From Edaphochlamys debaryana (taxonomy: Eukaryota > Chlorophyta > Chlorophyceae > Chlamydomonadales), in the NCBI GenBank assembly GCA_016858145.1, contig JAEHOE010000145.1:1-64000 (forward strand): a stretch of 64,000 nt of DNA, given 5' to 3'. Below the pieces are notes generated by a model. The model did not search any database and was not told the origin of the DNA. It saw only the letters and a list, made by a program, of their open reading frames with translations. Within the stretch, counting starts at the first letter, position 1. The number at the start of each line of letters is the position of its first letter. The position numbers and the translations under genes are program-made. Below, in pieces: positions 54,300 to 64,000 of the stretch.

Positions 54300-54850
54300 G
54301 AAGTTGTATGAGATTAACGAGGCGCTCTGAAGCCCTTGCGGGTGGTCGCTGACCGTCAGTCATCAACGCTCTTTCTGGGCATCGCGAGCCGTTCTCCACT
54401 TTGGGTCTCACTCAAACGCCTACATATGCGTTCTTAAGCTTACCACCTGAGAGGCGTGGGCTAATACGGCGACCGGAGGCACCTACCCGACCTCGGTCCA
54501 AACGTGTCAAAACCCACCCCCTTGGACGGAAATGGCCCCCAACAGGTCTAGAATACAGCTGAAGAAGGATGTGACCGAGCCATATTTTCGGTAGTTGCTC
54601 GTAGGTGCTTAGTAGCGCTCGTGGGTGGTCGCTGACCGTCAGTCAACCAATCGTTCTGGGCATCGCGAGCCGTGAGCGAAGCGAAGCTTCGCTTTAAACA
54701 AGTCTTAGAAACCTATGCGTATCCTAGCTTGTGACTTGAAAAGCGTAGCCTAAGTTGGCGGCCGGACGCACCTACCAGACCTCGGTCCCACCGGGCCAAC
54801 ACGACCCCCCGCCCGGGACGGAAACGTCGACACTTGAGGACGTGACCTAG
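54300..54850 (+). repeat. Diverged direct duplication, unit about 285 bp
   Basis: GGGTGGTCGCTGACCGTCAG occurs at 54,340 and 54,623, followed in both by TTCTGGGCATCGCGAGCCGT. Further down, GCACCTACC(C/A)GACCTCGGTC occurs in both at an offset of about 289 bp. The copies are clearly diverged, with small indels. Function is unknown. Confidence 0.75.
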
Positions 54851-55470
54851 CCAGGAGTCTCGTGGAAGCTCACACTCGGGAATCTCGTCGTATGGTCAGT
54901 ATCCTTGACAAACTTGGTTAAGACATGCCTTGGGGGGTCTGAGTCTGGGGAACACGGGGTGACCGGGGGTGGTACCCGCCTGAGCGCGCGCGAGCGGGGA
55001 GCGGGAGGTCGCACAAGCACCTTGCACTGCACGCGTCACGTGCAACATGCGCCATGCGTAGATTGCAAAGCAGGCTGCAGCAGGTCCCGCGGCGACATGT
55101 CGCAAACAGAGCTTTGTAACTGTAACAACTACACCAACTTCGCCGGGATAGGGGCCAGCCAACCCACGCGAGGGGCCCCCGGGCACAACCTTTCGCATAC
55201 ACATGTTCACCCCGCCTCCGCCGCTCGCCCCCTCCCCCCAGTGCCAGCTCCAGCTTCAAGTGCCCGACCACCAACCCTGCTTATCGTCCTTGCATGTGAG
55301 GGTCTCGACGCATGAATCCTGGTTTGGCGCGGTCACACCGGCCCTTGGTAGCTTAAGACCGCGAGTGACCCCGCCCCCGCTTGGCCTGTCCCTCCCCCCC
55401 TAGCCCGCACCGTCATCCCCCTGCTCCGCAGCATCCCACCTCCACCACAGCCTCAGCCCCGGGGAGCATT
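54851..55470. other. Interval without a recognised gene
   Basis: Mixed sequence between the 285-bp duplication and the 40-bp minisatellite. Short overlapping open frames occur but show no domain. Nothing else was seen. Confidence 0.4.
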
Positions 55471-55474
55471 GGCA

Positions 55475-56757
55475 TGCATCTAAACCACGCTCTGCCGTGC
55501 CCCAAAACCCCTGTCCCAAGCAGAACCACACCGTGCCGTGCCCCAGGCCCATGTCCCGAGTGGAACCACGTTCTGCTATGTTCCCAGGCCCCTCTCCCGA
55601 GGAGAGCCACACTGTGCCGTGTCCCCAGGCCCCTGTCACGTGTGGAAGCACGCTCTGCTGTGCCCCAGGCCCCTGTCCCCGTTAGCACAACGCTCTGCGG
55701 TGCCCCAGGCCCATGTCCCGAGTGGAACCACGCTCTGCCGTGCCCCCCATGCCCTGACACGAGTAGAACCAAGCCGTGCCGTGCCCCCAGGCCCCTGTCA
55801 CGTGTGGAAGCACGCTCTGCCGTGCCCCAGGCCCATGTCCCGAGTGGAACCACGTTCTGCTATGTTCCCAGGCCCCTCTCCCGAGGAGAGCCACACTGTG
55901 CCGTATCCCCAGGCCCCTGTCACGTGTGGAACCACGCTCTGCCGTGCCCCAGGCCCCTGTCCCGGTTAGTACAACGCTCTGCCGTGCCCCAGGCCCATGT
56001 CCCGGTTGGAACCACGCTCTGCCGTGCCCCCCATGCCCTGACACGAGTAGAACCAAGCCGTGCCGTGCCCCCAGGCCCCTGTCACGTGTGGAAGCACGCT
56101 CTGCCGTGCCCCAGGCCCATGTCCCGAGTGGAACCACGCTCTGCTGTGTTCCCAGGCCCCTGTCCCGAGCAGAACCACGCTCTGCCGTGCCCCAGGCCCC
56201 TGTCCCGGTTAGTACAACGCTCTGCCGTGCCCCAGGCCCATGTCCCGGTTGGAACCACGCTCTGCCGTGCCCCCCATGCCCTGACACGAGTAGAACCAAG
56301 CCGTGCCGTGCCCCAGGCCCCTGTCCCGAGTGGAACCACGCTCTGCTGTGTTCCCAGGTCCCTGTCCCGAGCAGAACCACGCTCTGCCGTGCCCCCCATG
56401 CCCTGACACGAGTAGAACCACGCCGTGCCGTGCCTCCAGGCCCCTGTCACGTGTGGAAGCACGCTCTGCTGTGCCCCAGGCCCCTGTCCCCGTTAGCACA
56501 ACGCTCTGCGGTGCCCCAGGCCCATGTCCCGGTTGGAACCACGCTCTGCCGTGCCCCCCATGCCCTGACACGAGTGGAAGCACGCTCTGCCGTGCCCCCC
56601 ATGCCCTGACACGAGTGGAAGCGCGCTCTGCCGTGCCCCCTGTGCCCTGTCCCGGTTAGAACCACGCTCTGCCGTGCCCCCTGTGCCCTGTCCCGGTTAG
56701 AACCACGCTCTGCCGTGCCCCCAGGCCCCTGTCCCGAGATGAACCACGCTCTGCCCA
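55475..56757. repeat. 40-bp minisatellite, about 32 copies
   Basis: Imperfect tandem copies of a unit of about 40 bp: CCGTGCCCCAGGCCCATGTC followed by CCGAGTGGAACCACGCTCTG. Unit types differ (CCATGCCCTGACACGAGTAG, CCCCTGTCACGTGTGGAAGC, CCCCTGTCCCGGTTAGTACA). Runs of types recur in the same order, for example the CCATGCCCTGACACGAGTAG unit at about 55,747, 56,031 and 56,274, implying block duplication. Open frames in all phases are artefacts. Confidence 0.92.
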
Positions 56758-59439
56758 GGCTCTGCCTGGCCTCCTGTGCCCTCTCCCGAGTAGACCCCTG
56801 GACCCACGCCTCCGTGTTCTCAGGGCTCCCTGCGCCCCTCAGGCCGCCATTGCACAATTGAAGCCCTCCTTGATTTTCAGTGCATCGTCTAAACGTTTGC
56901 AGGGGGCTTGCGGGCTCTGGTTGGCACCGGAATGCGAAGATTTGCACTGGTCCGCGGGTCTAGCCTTGTTCTCCGGCCGCGGCTGTGGCCGTCCTTCAAC
57001 TGTGGCTTATACCAACGCGCGGACCAAGGCTTGCAGACCTCCAAGTCAAAGGTCTTCGCGGTGAGCGCCCCCGTCTTCCTCCATTCTCCTTTTGCCCTCC
57101 CGACACTGACACTGGAGCTTACGAGCAGCAGTGTATAGCCACGTTGGAGCCACGGTTGAGGCCGGTGTGTCTGTGACACGGTTCGCGCGTTCGCACCGGC
57201 TTGTAGCATTGTGCATGGGACGGCCGCGCTTACTCTCCGGCCACTGTGCCTTGTGCCAACTCACATAGGCATCAAGCACTATAGTCAAACACAGTGTTAT
57301 AGTAACACCATGAACCTGAACGCATCGACGCGCGGCTCTACTGTCGCGGGTCTCGGGCGCGTTGACTGGCTCGTGCGTCGTCCCCGACCCTCCTGAGATG
57401 CTATCCAAACGTTAGGGATGCAGTCGACGTGATGCTGTTGTGCGGCAACTGCGGCGCACGCTCGCGGGGACGACATCTTCCTCGGCTCGGCTGTGCGGCG
57501 CCACGGCTTTTGACTCAGCCGCGTGGCCACTGGCTTCAATATCTTGGAGTTGCTGGTAAGCACATTTGTGATGCGCGGAGGAAGAGCTGGCGCGTGGAGG
57601 GGGAGCGTTGACTCGCGGATGTTAACCTTGCTGACCCGCCTTCCGCCTCTCGCTGACCCTGGAGCGATGTTTCAAGCTGACAATAACCGCATCTCTTCGA
57701 TGCTTTGTGCGTAGGTTTCGTGCCTGGAGCGGCAAGTCCATGCTCGTCATGTTTGGACTAGGCCTGTCGCCTTGCGGTAAGTTAGTATGAAAGCGAGTAG
57801 GTGTCTTAACTTCTCCCCGCAGACCGCCGTTGTGTCTATGTGCCTTACACGAACTCCCCTTCGTGCAGACCTCGGCCCCCACGCACCTCCACCTCCACCT
57901 TCTCAGTTTGTTTCCCATCATTGTGTTTCCATCGCCGGGCCCGTGGGTGAGCGAGGAGGCAAGTTGATTGTGGGGACTCTTAAACCCTCGGATCATAGCT
58001 TGATACACCTCAGCCCTAGCATAAGTCTCACATGTCCCCACTCCTGCTTCACCCCAACCCTTCACCCTTCAGTCCAACGCTGAGGGACGCAACGGAGTGG
58101 ATGGAGCTAATGAAGCGGCCAGGAGGCTATACCAATGGCAAGGAGTAGCGGCTAGGAGAGGATGCGTGCATGAGCAGTGCTGTGAGGATAGGAGGTGCAG
58201 GGCAGTGTGCGGGGGGTGGCCACGGCCAATGGTGGAAACAACCGTGGTTGGTTGATGGCGAGGGGGGCTTACGGTGCCCGTGGTTGGGGGCTGGGGAGGG
58301 GGGTCAACGAGGGGGGGTCAGCGTGCCGGGTGGGTAGTCACCCCCCAGGGGTGGTGGCCGAGACCCCCCCATTGTAACCACGATGGTCAGATAAGGCTTT
58401 TCTCACGACCATGGTGACCATTGTGCTGACGATGCCGGGGTAGTAACCCTTTTTTTCGATTCTGACTATGGGGGTTACCCAGAAATGGGTGCCATAGGGC
58501 TTCATGCATGTAAAGCGTAGCCGGCTGGCGGACGGGAGAGGATTCCTGCTGGTAGTGCACGTACGGTATATCACTGCGCGGTACATCCAACAGCTACCAC
58601 CAGCACTGTCCTGCAGGGGTATAGTACAGGCCGGACGCTGGACGGTGCCTGGAGTTCCTCCTGCGTGCCCTGCTGGATGGTTTTGAGCTCTCTGCCGTTC
58701 CATGCAGCTTATTTCCACACGCTGGAAGCATAGGCACACATGCACGGCGGACAGAGCCCGTGGCATCCGATGGAGAGCGAGAGGAGTGTGGGCCACGGAT
58801 GGGTGCGGGCTCACGCCTGGCCAGCTTACTCAGCGCCTGTTCGCGGCTGTTGACCGACAGGAGGCGGAGGAGCCAGTGCTGGTATCTTCTTCTTTTCCTT
58901 CCAGAAGCTGTCGGCCCGCCAGCACGGGGCTTCTGGCTCTGAGCCCAAAGGATTTTGGCCTCGGCGGGGGGGAGGGTCGGAAAGCACGTCTGTACCCGGA
59001 GGAGAACAATTGGACCGGCCCCGCACGTCCCCCCCTTCCCAGCCAGAAGGATCTGGGCTTCCTCGACCCGCCACGCGTATAGCACTCGCGGCCATGTAGA
59101 CGCCAAGCGACAGTAGCAGCCCTCACAGCTGCACTGCTGGCGCTTGGCGAGGGCGACGGGGGCGACTCCTAGGTGACCCGCGTACGTGGCAGCGAGACGT
59201 CAACAACTATCGACTGGGGCAGGGGGGATGCGGTAGCAGGGGCCAGCGCCGGGACTCAGCGCCGGGGCGGCGGGTCAGGGCGGAGTGCCGTGGTCGCTGG
59301 CCTCGAATGCATGCACGCACGCACCTATGCACAGGGGACCCTGGAGGGTGGAGGCAGGTACAGTCGTCATGGCTGGCCGGGACCCCGAGCTTCTGTGCTG
59401 CATCTGCATCTGTTGGGGGGATGGCTGCGCGTGTTGGGC
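56758..59439. other. Intergenic stretch without a recognised gene
   Basis: Overlapping open frames of up to about 170 codons occur on both strands without recognisable domains. Possible splice-like sites occur (for example a GGTAAG at about 57,556), but no coherent gene model could be built. I see no repeats of note apart from G/C-rich patches near 58,200-58,370. Confidence 0.4.
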
Positions 59440-60020
59440 AGCGTGCGGGCCTGCAGGTTTTTTCGGCGCGGCCGCAGCCCTTGTGGACCGTGGGCTGACC
59501 CCAGCCCAGTACCACAACAACAGGAACTCCGTCCCAGCCGGCGCCCCAGCTCCCCCCCAGCGGCGGCTTGCCACCTCGGCAATCAGGGCTTTCTGGGCGC
59601 CTGGGGCAGCCTGCGCTACAAGCCGCAGTGGACCCCTGCCCTACTGGCCATGCTCCGGCACCTCCACCCCGCTGCGCACCCGCTGTGCCTGCTGACCATT
59701 CGGCGACCGGACCCAAACGCCCACCCCCGCATCCTGGGCGTGCCGGTCACGGCATCAACAACCCCGACCCTGGCCCGGCTGGTAGGCAGCCTGGCCTTGC
59801 CCGAGGAAGCGACCTGTCTCTCACCTTATGGCAGTTAGCCACACAGGGCAGGCGATGAACCAGTTATGAAGTTACGCGTTTGAAGGGGGTATGGCCACGT
59901 TTGTGGAAGTTGAAGTGGGCAGCAACAGTGAAGCAAGCAACAAGGAGCCCCTGTGGCGACTGGCCATGGACGGCTATCCAGGATTTGGCATGCATCGAGC
60001 CCAGCTGGGCACACAGTAAG
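59440..60020 (+). pseudogene. Decayed LINE fragment related to the ORF at 29.3-31.6 kb
   Basis: Pieces in different frames line up in order with the LINE protein encoded at 29,295-31,607. At about 59,460-59,560, ALVDRGLTPAQ matches AMVDRSMTPAA. At about 59,600-59,810, LRYKPQWTPALLAMLRHLHP and AAHPLCLLTIRRPDPNA match RFRPVWPTVAMELLRRTHP and AVHPLCLFTAQRAGPNA. At about 59,890-59,930, RLWKLKWAATVKQA matches RLWALRWENVWKEA. At about 59,950-59,985, LWRLAMDGYPGF matches FWRLALNGFTGF in yet another frame. A large central part is missing between the second and third pieces. The copy is therefore internally deleted and frameshifted. Confidence 0.72.
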
Positions 60021-60056
60021 CGGCTAGCCAGTCTTTGAGGCTTCGAGCCAGCACCC
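60016..60056 (+). repeat. Dispersed repeat, copy 2
   Basis: CAGTAAGCGGCTAGCCAGTC followed by TTTGAGGCTTCGAGCCAGCA; see copy 1 at about 51,565. It follows directly on the LINE fragment. Confidence 0.6.
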
Positions 60057-60862
60057 AGGTCCGATCAATAATTACGTTCACAGCGGCTCACAGCCAGCAC
60101 TCGGAGGGGCGCTTGGGGAGGAAAACCTGGACCTGCCAGGGCATAGTAGGCATAGGAAGGGCATAGGAAGGGCCAAGGCAAGGGGCATGATGACAGGCAA
60201 GGGGCACCAGGTGCAGGCGGGTGTGCAGGAAGCAGGAAGCAAGGTGGGTGTGCTTCCAGCCGCTTCTATTGGCCAGCAGGCAGGATGGCGAGCAGGCAAT
60301 ATGCGCACGGCAGTTTCGTACGCACTCGAGAATGCAAACATCACCACCCTGGCCCTCCCTGTTTGAGGCGCCTGGCTGGCAGGGATGCCTGGGGCATGGT
60401 GCCCCTGGTGCCTGGGGCGTGCCCTGCGCTGAGCACTACGGCCAGTGCTCCTGTTCCCTGCCGTTTTACACTGTGAATGATGTGAATACATCTGGCAGGT
60501 CTCGCGGGGTGCAGGATTGCTGCAGGATAGGAGGCGCGTTGTGCCTGGTGGTGCCGACACAGAGCCACTCTCTACGGCTCGACCTTCCTTTCCAACCACC
60601 ACTGCTCGCACGCACTGGGATACTCCCACAGCGCGTCACAGTCCGCTAACCAGTGCCTGTGGGGGCCGGGGAGGCCGGAATCGTGCTGCAAGCGCGGACG
60701 CCGGAGGGTGCCGGCACAAAGCCACTCCCAGCGGCTTGGGGGCAGTTCTGCGCAGTTCCTGGGTCGCCCGCACTCTGTGCACGCCCTTAGCAACCTATTA
60801 CAACAATATAAGCCGATACAGGGGTTGCGGAGCGCGGAACCGCGGCGAGGCTGCCGACGCGA

Positions 60863-60912
60863 TGTCAGGACACACTATGGTTCGTGGCATACCGATGCCG
60901 GCTGTGAAGACT
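60863..60912. repeat. 50-bp direct repeat, copy 1
   Basis: Starts TGTCAGGACACACTATGG and ends GCCGGCTGTGAAGACT. It is identical by eye to 61,303-61,352, 440 bp away. The flanking sequences differ. Confidence 0.9.
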
Positions 60913-61302
60913 AACTTGCGAGCTAAGGCCAAGGGCGCAGCCCAGGACTCGCGGCGGGAGAGCGGCGACTGACGGACGCCGTGCGGAGCGCAGCTCCGAG
61001 CAAATGTCGACAGGTAGCACAGAGACAGCGCCAAACGGCACTAGAGAGGCAAGGCGTTGCACAACTCTAGAGTTACAGGTCTCTTGTACGCATATGTGCG
61101 GTGCTCCCGTCTTAACGAGACGGGAGCCGGGCTCAAGCCTATCCCCGGCCGCGGGCGGGATAGTTGCCGTACAGCATGCACGCCGTGCCATACACGCGTA
61201 AGGTACGCACACAGGTCGCTCTCCCCAGTCAACTCCCACAAGATCCAGCAACCACCGAACTCCTACGATAGTGTGCTAGCGACGATACTGTGCGCTGTCA
61301 GC

Positions 61303-61352
61303 TGTCAGGACACACTATGGTTCGTGGCATACCGATGCCGGCTGTGAAGACT
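61303..61352. repeat. 50-bp direct repeat, copy 2
   Basis: Second copy of the 60,863-60,912 sequence, followed by a short run of C and about 215 bp before the stop codon of the leftward-reading gypsy ORF. It might mark the outer end of that element's 3' LTR; this is unproven. Confidence 0.9.
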
Positions 61353-61568
61353 CCCCCCCTTGGCGGCTCAGAGCCAAAAGAGCTCACCCCTACAGAAAAG
61401 CGCGCAGTCGAAACCGGCTCGAAGCCAAACTCCTAAGTCAGAAGCAGTTCGCTCAACGACAAACAACAACCTCCTCCAGCCAACCCCAGTGGCCTAGCTC
61501 CTACCATGCTAGTGGTCTCTGCCAAGCGACAGCTTGCAAGACTCATAACCCAGGCTTCACCTCCTCAG

Positions 61569-64000
61569 CTACGCGTGCACCCAGTGCTCAGCGCGTCCCT
61601 TCCCAATTCCTCGCATCAGCTGCGCTTTCATCGTTCCATCCCGAAACACAATCAGCCAAGCTCCAGGCTTTCCGCCAACGTATCCGCAGGATTCTCCAGT
61701 GATGACAGCCAGCCTCTCCTCGTCCAGGAGGCGGGTAAGAAGTGCAGCCCATGCAGGCGGCGGGGCCGTCAGCAAGCGCCGTGGAATGAAGGCTGCGACA
61801 AGTGGCACCATGGCGACGGCCAGGGGCAGCCAGAAGGGCAGCAGCTCCGGGTGCGGAGCCGAGATGATGAGCCAGGACTCGCCGGGCGTGGCAAGGCGGC
61901 GGTAGGTACCCGGTTGCAGCAGGTCGAGCTTGGGCCAGCCGGATGCGGTGTTGGCCCGGCCCTGGTTCACGCTGACGGTGTAGCCGCGGGCACGCAGCGC
62001 CAGGGCTAAGGTTTCGTCACCGGCGCAGGGGTCCAGAATGACCGGCGAGCGGCTGGCGTCCAGGTAGTCCAGCAGCGAGCTCAGAGCCTCCTCGGTGGGC
62101 GCGGGCGGGACCGCGTGAGAGAGGGTCTCCGGCATGCTGGCGGCCAGCTCAGGCACCGAGCGGAGCTGCAGCAGGGCGGCTGCTCGGGCGCTCGCAGAGG
62201 AGAGGTCCCAGTGGTCAGGCAAGGCCAAGGGCGCTGCCCCGGTTGCGACTGAGAGGACCCTTACTGGCGGGAGGGCGCAGCCCTTAGCCGCACGCAGAGT
62301 CAGGCGCTCCACGGTGCCGTCGGTGTAGCGCGCCTCGAGAGGGCGGTTGCGCGGTTCGGCAGTGGTGTAGTGCAAGGTGCCCCGGCGCTCCACGAGGGCG
62401 TTGGTGGCGGGGTCACGAACCTTGCGGGAGCAGGAGGCTCCCTCGAGAGCCTGGGCTTCAGCGATGCGCTGACGGCCCTGGGCGTTGGGGAACAGCTGTG
62501 GCGCCGGCGCCTCGCGGGGTGCGGGCGCGGGCTGCTGGTTGACGATTGACGGGGTCACGCCGCGGGCGTGGCAGTCGGGGCAGGTCCAGGCGCCGCGGGG
62601 CACGGACCTGAGCGGGGGCTGGAGACAGTACAGGTGCCAACCGGTACCGCAGCCGTCGCACATGACCATCTTGGACTCATCGCCTGGGAAGGCGCAGATC
62701 TCGCACGGCAGATCCAGCGGAGGGATGGCGATGCGGGGATCGATGATTGGGTCCAAGTCTTGAAGGTGACACGGGGCCAGGTTGCTCACGTGCTCCTTGC
62801 GCGTGGTGCCGTCCCTACCGGTGAGGGTGGCCACTCCTTCAGCGCTCACGGCCACGATGCGCAGCACGGTGTCGCGGACGGGCAGTTGAAGGGTGTTGTT
62901 CTGGTTCCGCAGGATGACGTAAACGTAGTCACCCACGTTAAACTTGGTAAAACGGGGCTTGTAGCCGCCGGCCCTCACGCGCGCATAGTTGTGACGGTCT
63001 CGCCACTGCGCCGTGAGCAGGTTGTGGCCGTTGAAGGGGGCGGCTTGCTGCACGTTGTGGGCACGCAGCATGACGAGCTGATCCGCCCGCTGGGGGTCAA
63101 GCTCGGGATCGATGGCTTCGGCCCAGAGCTCCTTGGCGCCTAGCGGTACGATGGGCGGGGCCCCGTACATCAGCTCAAAGGGGGACTTGCCTGTTGACTT
63201 CTGCGGGGAACAGCGGTAGCCCAGCAGGATCCAGGGTAGGTAGTCGTCCCACTTCTCGGCGGAAGCGTTTTGCACACAGTATTTGCGAAGCGACCGCTTG
63301 CAAATCTGCACCACCCGCTCAGCCGCACCGTTGGACTGAGGGTGATTGGGGGACGTAGTCCGGTGGTCAATGAAGCACTGTTCTAGCAGGGCAGCGAAAG
63401 CTCCCTGGAACTCAGAGCCGCCGTCCGTGACCACCTCCGCGGGGGCAGAGAAGCGAGCGAGGACGTTGGCGAGAAAGGCGTTGGCCACCTCCTCCGAGCT
63501 CTTGTCACGAAGCGGGATCATCTCCACGTGTTTGGTCCAGGACTCCACGCACACCATCACGTACCGGTAGCCCGACTGCGTGGCGGTGAGGGGGCCTGCC
63601 AGGTCAACGTGCCAGCGGAAGAAGGGCCCTCGGATTGGCAACGGGTGCAGCTCCGGAGGGGTCACGTTGCCTGTGGTGTTGGCACGGTCGCAGAGCGCGC
63701 AGCGCTGTACAACGTATTCGACATCTCGAGACATACCTTGCCACCAGTAGCCGTTCTGGACTAGGCAGAGCGTGCGGCGAGCGCCCCAGTGCCCTAAGCG
63801 GTGATGCGCCTCCTCAATGATGGCTTGGCGTCGCTCAGGTGGGGGCACCTCGCGCATGGTGGCGTTGGGCATGCGGTGGTACAGGCGCTTGACTCGGTCG
63901 TCGTAGCGGTAGTTGATGGCTCGGCGCGCCACACGTCTAGCCGCCTCACCTCCAAGGCCCGCGGGGCAGACGCCTTGAGAGAGGTAGTGCAGCAGCGGCT
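61569..64000 (-). CDS. Partial gypsy-type Pol: integrase, PHD finger, methyltransferase-like tail
   Basis: The frame ends at TAG 61,569 and is open through the right edge of the window, so the start, protease, reverse transcriptase and RNase H lie outside. In order from the edge: integrase zinc site (HHRLGHWG...CALC, about 63,810-63,690); DDE core with HVDLAGP (about 63,600), VVTDGGSEF (about 63,425) and NGAAERVV (about 63,320); a connector typical of gypsy integrase tails (GDYVYVIL and following, about 62,930). Next is a complete C4HC3 PHD finger (CEIC...MCDGC...WHLYC...WTCPDC, about 62,715-62,565), which in other proteins reads histone H3 tails. The last 150 residues resemble a class I methyltransferase: ILDPCAGDETLALALRARGY (motif I, about 62,040-61,980) and LDLLQPG. 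However, LIISAPHPEL stands where an (N/D)PP(Y/F) motif would be expected. The methyltransferase reading is inference and activity is doubtful. Confidence 0.85.
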   Translation of the reverse strand, partial: PLLHYLSQGVCPAGLGGEAARRVARRAINYRYDDRVKRLYHRMPNATMREVPPPERRQAIIEEAHHRLGHWGARRTLCLVQNGYWWQGMSRDVEYVVQRCALCDRANTTGNVTPPELHPLPIRGPFFRWHVDLAGPLTATQSGYRYVMVCVESWTKHVEMIPLRDKSSEEVANAFLANVLARFSAPAEVVTDGGSEFQGAFAALLEQCFIDHRTTSPNHPQSNGAAERVVQICKRSLRKYCVQNASAEKWDDYLPWILLGYRCSPQKSTGKSPFELMYGAPPIVPLGAKELWAEAIDPELDPQRADQLVMLRAHNVQQAAPFNGHNLLTAQWRDRHNYARVRAGGYKPRFTKFNVGDYVYVILRNQNNTLQLPVRDTVLRIVAVSAEGVATLTGRDGTTRKEHVSNLAPCHLQDLDPIIDPRIAIPPLDLPCEICAFPGDESKMVMCDGCGTGWHLYCLQPPLRSVPRGAWTCPDCHARGVTPSIVNQQPAPAPREAPAPQLFPNAQGRQRIAEAQALEGASCSRKVRDPATNALVERRGTLHYTTAEPRNRPLEARYTDGTVERLTLRAAKGCALPPVRVLSVATGAAPLALPDHWDLSSASARAAALLQLRSVPELAASMPETLSHAVPPAPTEEALSSLLDYLDASRSPVILDPCAGDETLALALRARGYTVSVNQGRANTASGWPKLDLLQPGTYRRLATPGESWLIISAPHPELLPFWLPLAVAMVPLVAAFIPRRLLTAPPPAWAALLTRLLDEERLAVITGESCGYVGGKPGAWLIVFRDGTMKAQLMRGIGKGRAEHWVHA

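Larger units (their letters stand above)
60057..61568. other. Interval between the LINE remnant and the second gypsy element
   Basis: No gene was recognised. The right-hand part should contain the 3' untranslated region and possibly the 3' LTR of the gypsy element that reads leftward from beyond 64,000. A 50-bp direct repeat at 60,863-60,912 and 61,303-61,352 starts TGTCAGGACACACTATGG, and its TG start is compatible with an LTR border. Confidence 0.45.

Noticed and set aside
55381..56609. Open frames of up to 341 codons with repeated CHALPCPRPLSR-like units
   Set aside because: Translation of the 40-bp minisatellite. Forty is not a multiple of three and the same pattern occurs in all phases on both strands.
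58594..59106. Minus-strand 170-codon open frame
   Set aside because: No domain and several competing overlapping frames on both strands; it cannot be supported as a gene.

Overview
The window looks like nuclear DNA of a green alga, most likely a volvocine or Chlamydomonas-like chlorophyte. It is GC-rich and tandem repeats are abundant. The recognisable genes have GT-AG introns of about 70-900 nt. The mobile elements are KDZ transposases, Ty3/gypsy retrotransposons with PHD fingers, and a LINE with a C-terminal zf-RVT finger. No bacterial operon, rRNA, tRNA or CRISPR array was seen. Species-level assignment is inference.

Layout. Positions 1-22,890 are one tandem array of a 63-bp monomer, roughly 360 copies, which continues past the left edge. 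Because 63 = 3 x 21 and most monomers lack stops, all six frames stay open for thousands of codons; none of this looks like real coding sequence. The array decays through 22,890-23,705, and a small monomer patch at 23,706-23,891 abuts a broken, intron-containing KDZ transposase on the minus strand (23,910-25,761). No gene was recognised from 25,762 to 29,220. A 5'-truncated LINE ORF (29,295-31,607, +) follows, fused in frame to a 24-bp proline-coding minisatellite. A multi-exon host-type gene for a nucleotide-sugar glycosyltransferase of the GT77-like class runs from 33,682 to 37,343 (+).

A nearly intact Ty3/gypsy element lies on the minus strand at 38,001-49,920. It has two almost identical LTRs of about 1.37 kb, a primer-binding site, a 2,413-codon gag-pol with a PHD finger before the integrase, and an extra 368-codon ORF between pol and the 3' LTR. 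From 49,921 to 59,400 no gene was recognised; this part holds several simple or tandem arrays: a strand-asymmetric G-rich tract, an ATCGGGGCGAT array, a duplicated block of about 285 bp and a 40-bp minisatellite. A decayed relative of the LINE lies at about 59,440-60,020. At the right edge a second gypsy-type polyprotein (minus, 61,569 to beyond 64,000) carries integrase, a PHD finger and a C-terminal methyltransferase-like domain.

The window is therefore mainly a satellite block flanked by transposon-rich DNA, with one apparent host gene. The points most worth follow-up are the chromatin-related add-ons on the two gypsy elements (two PHD fingers and a methyltransferase-like tail), the extra ORF of the first element, and the fine structure of the 63-bp array.
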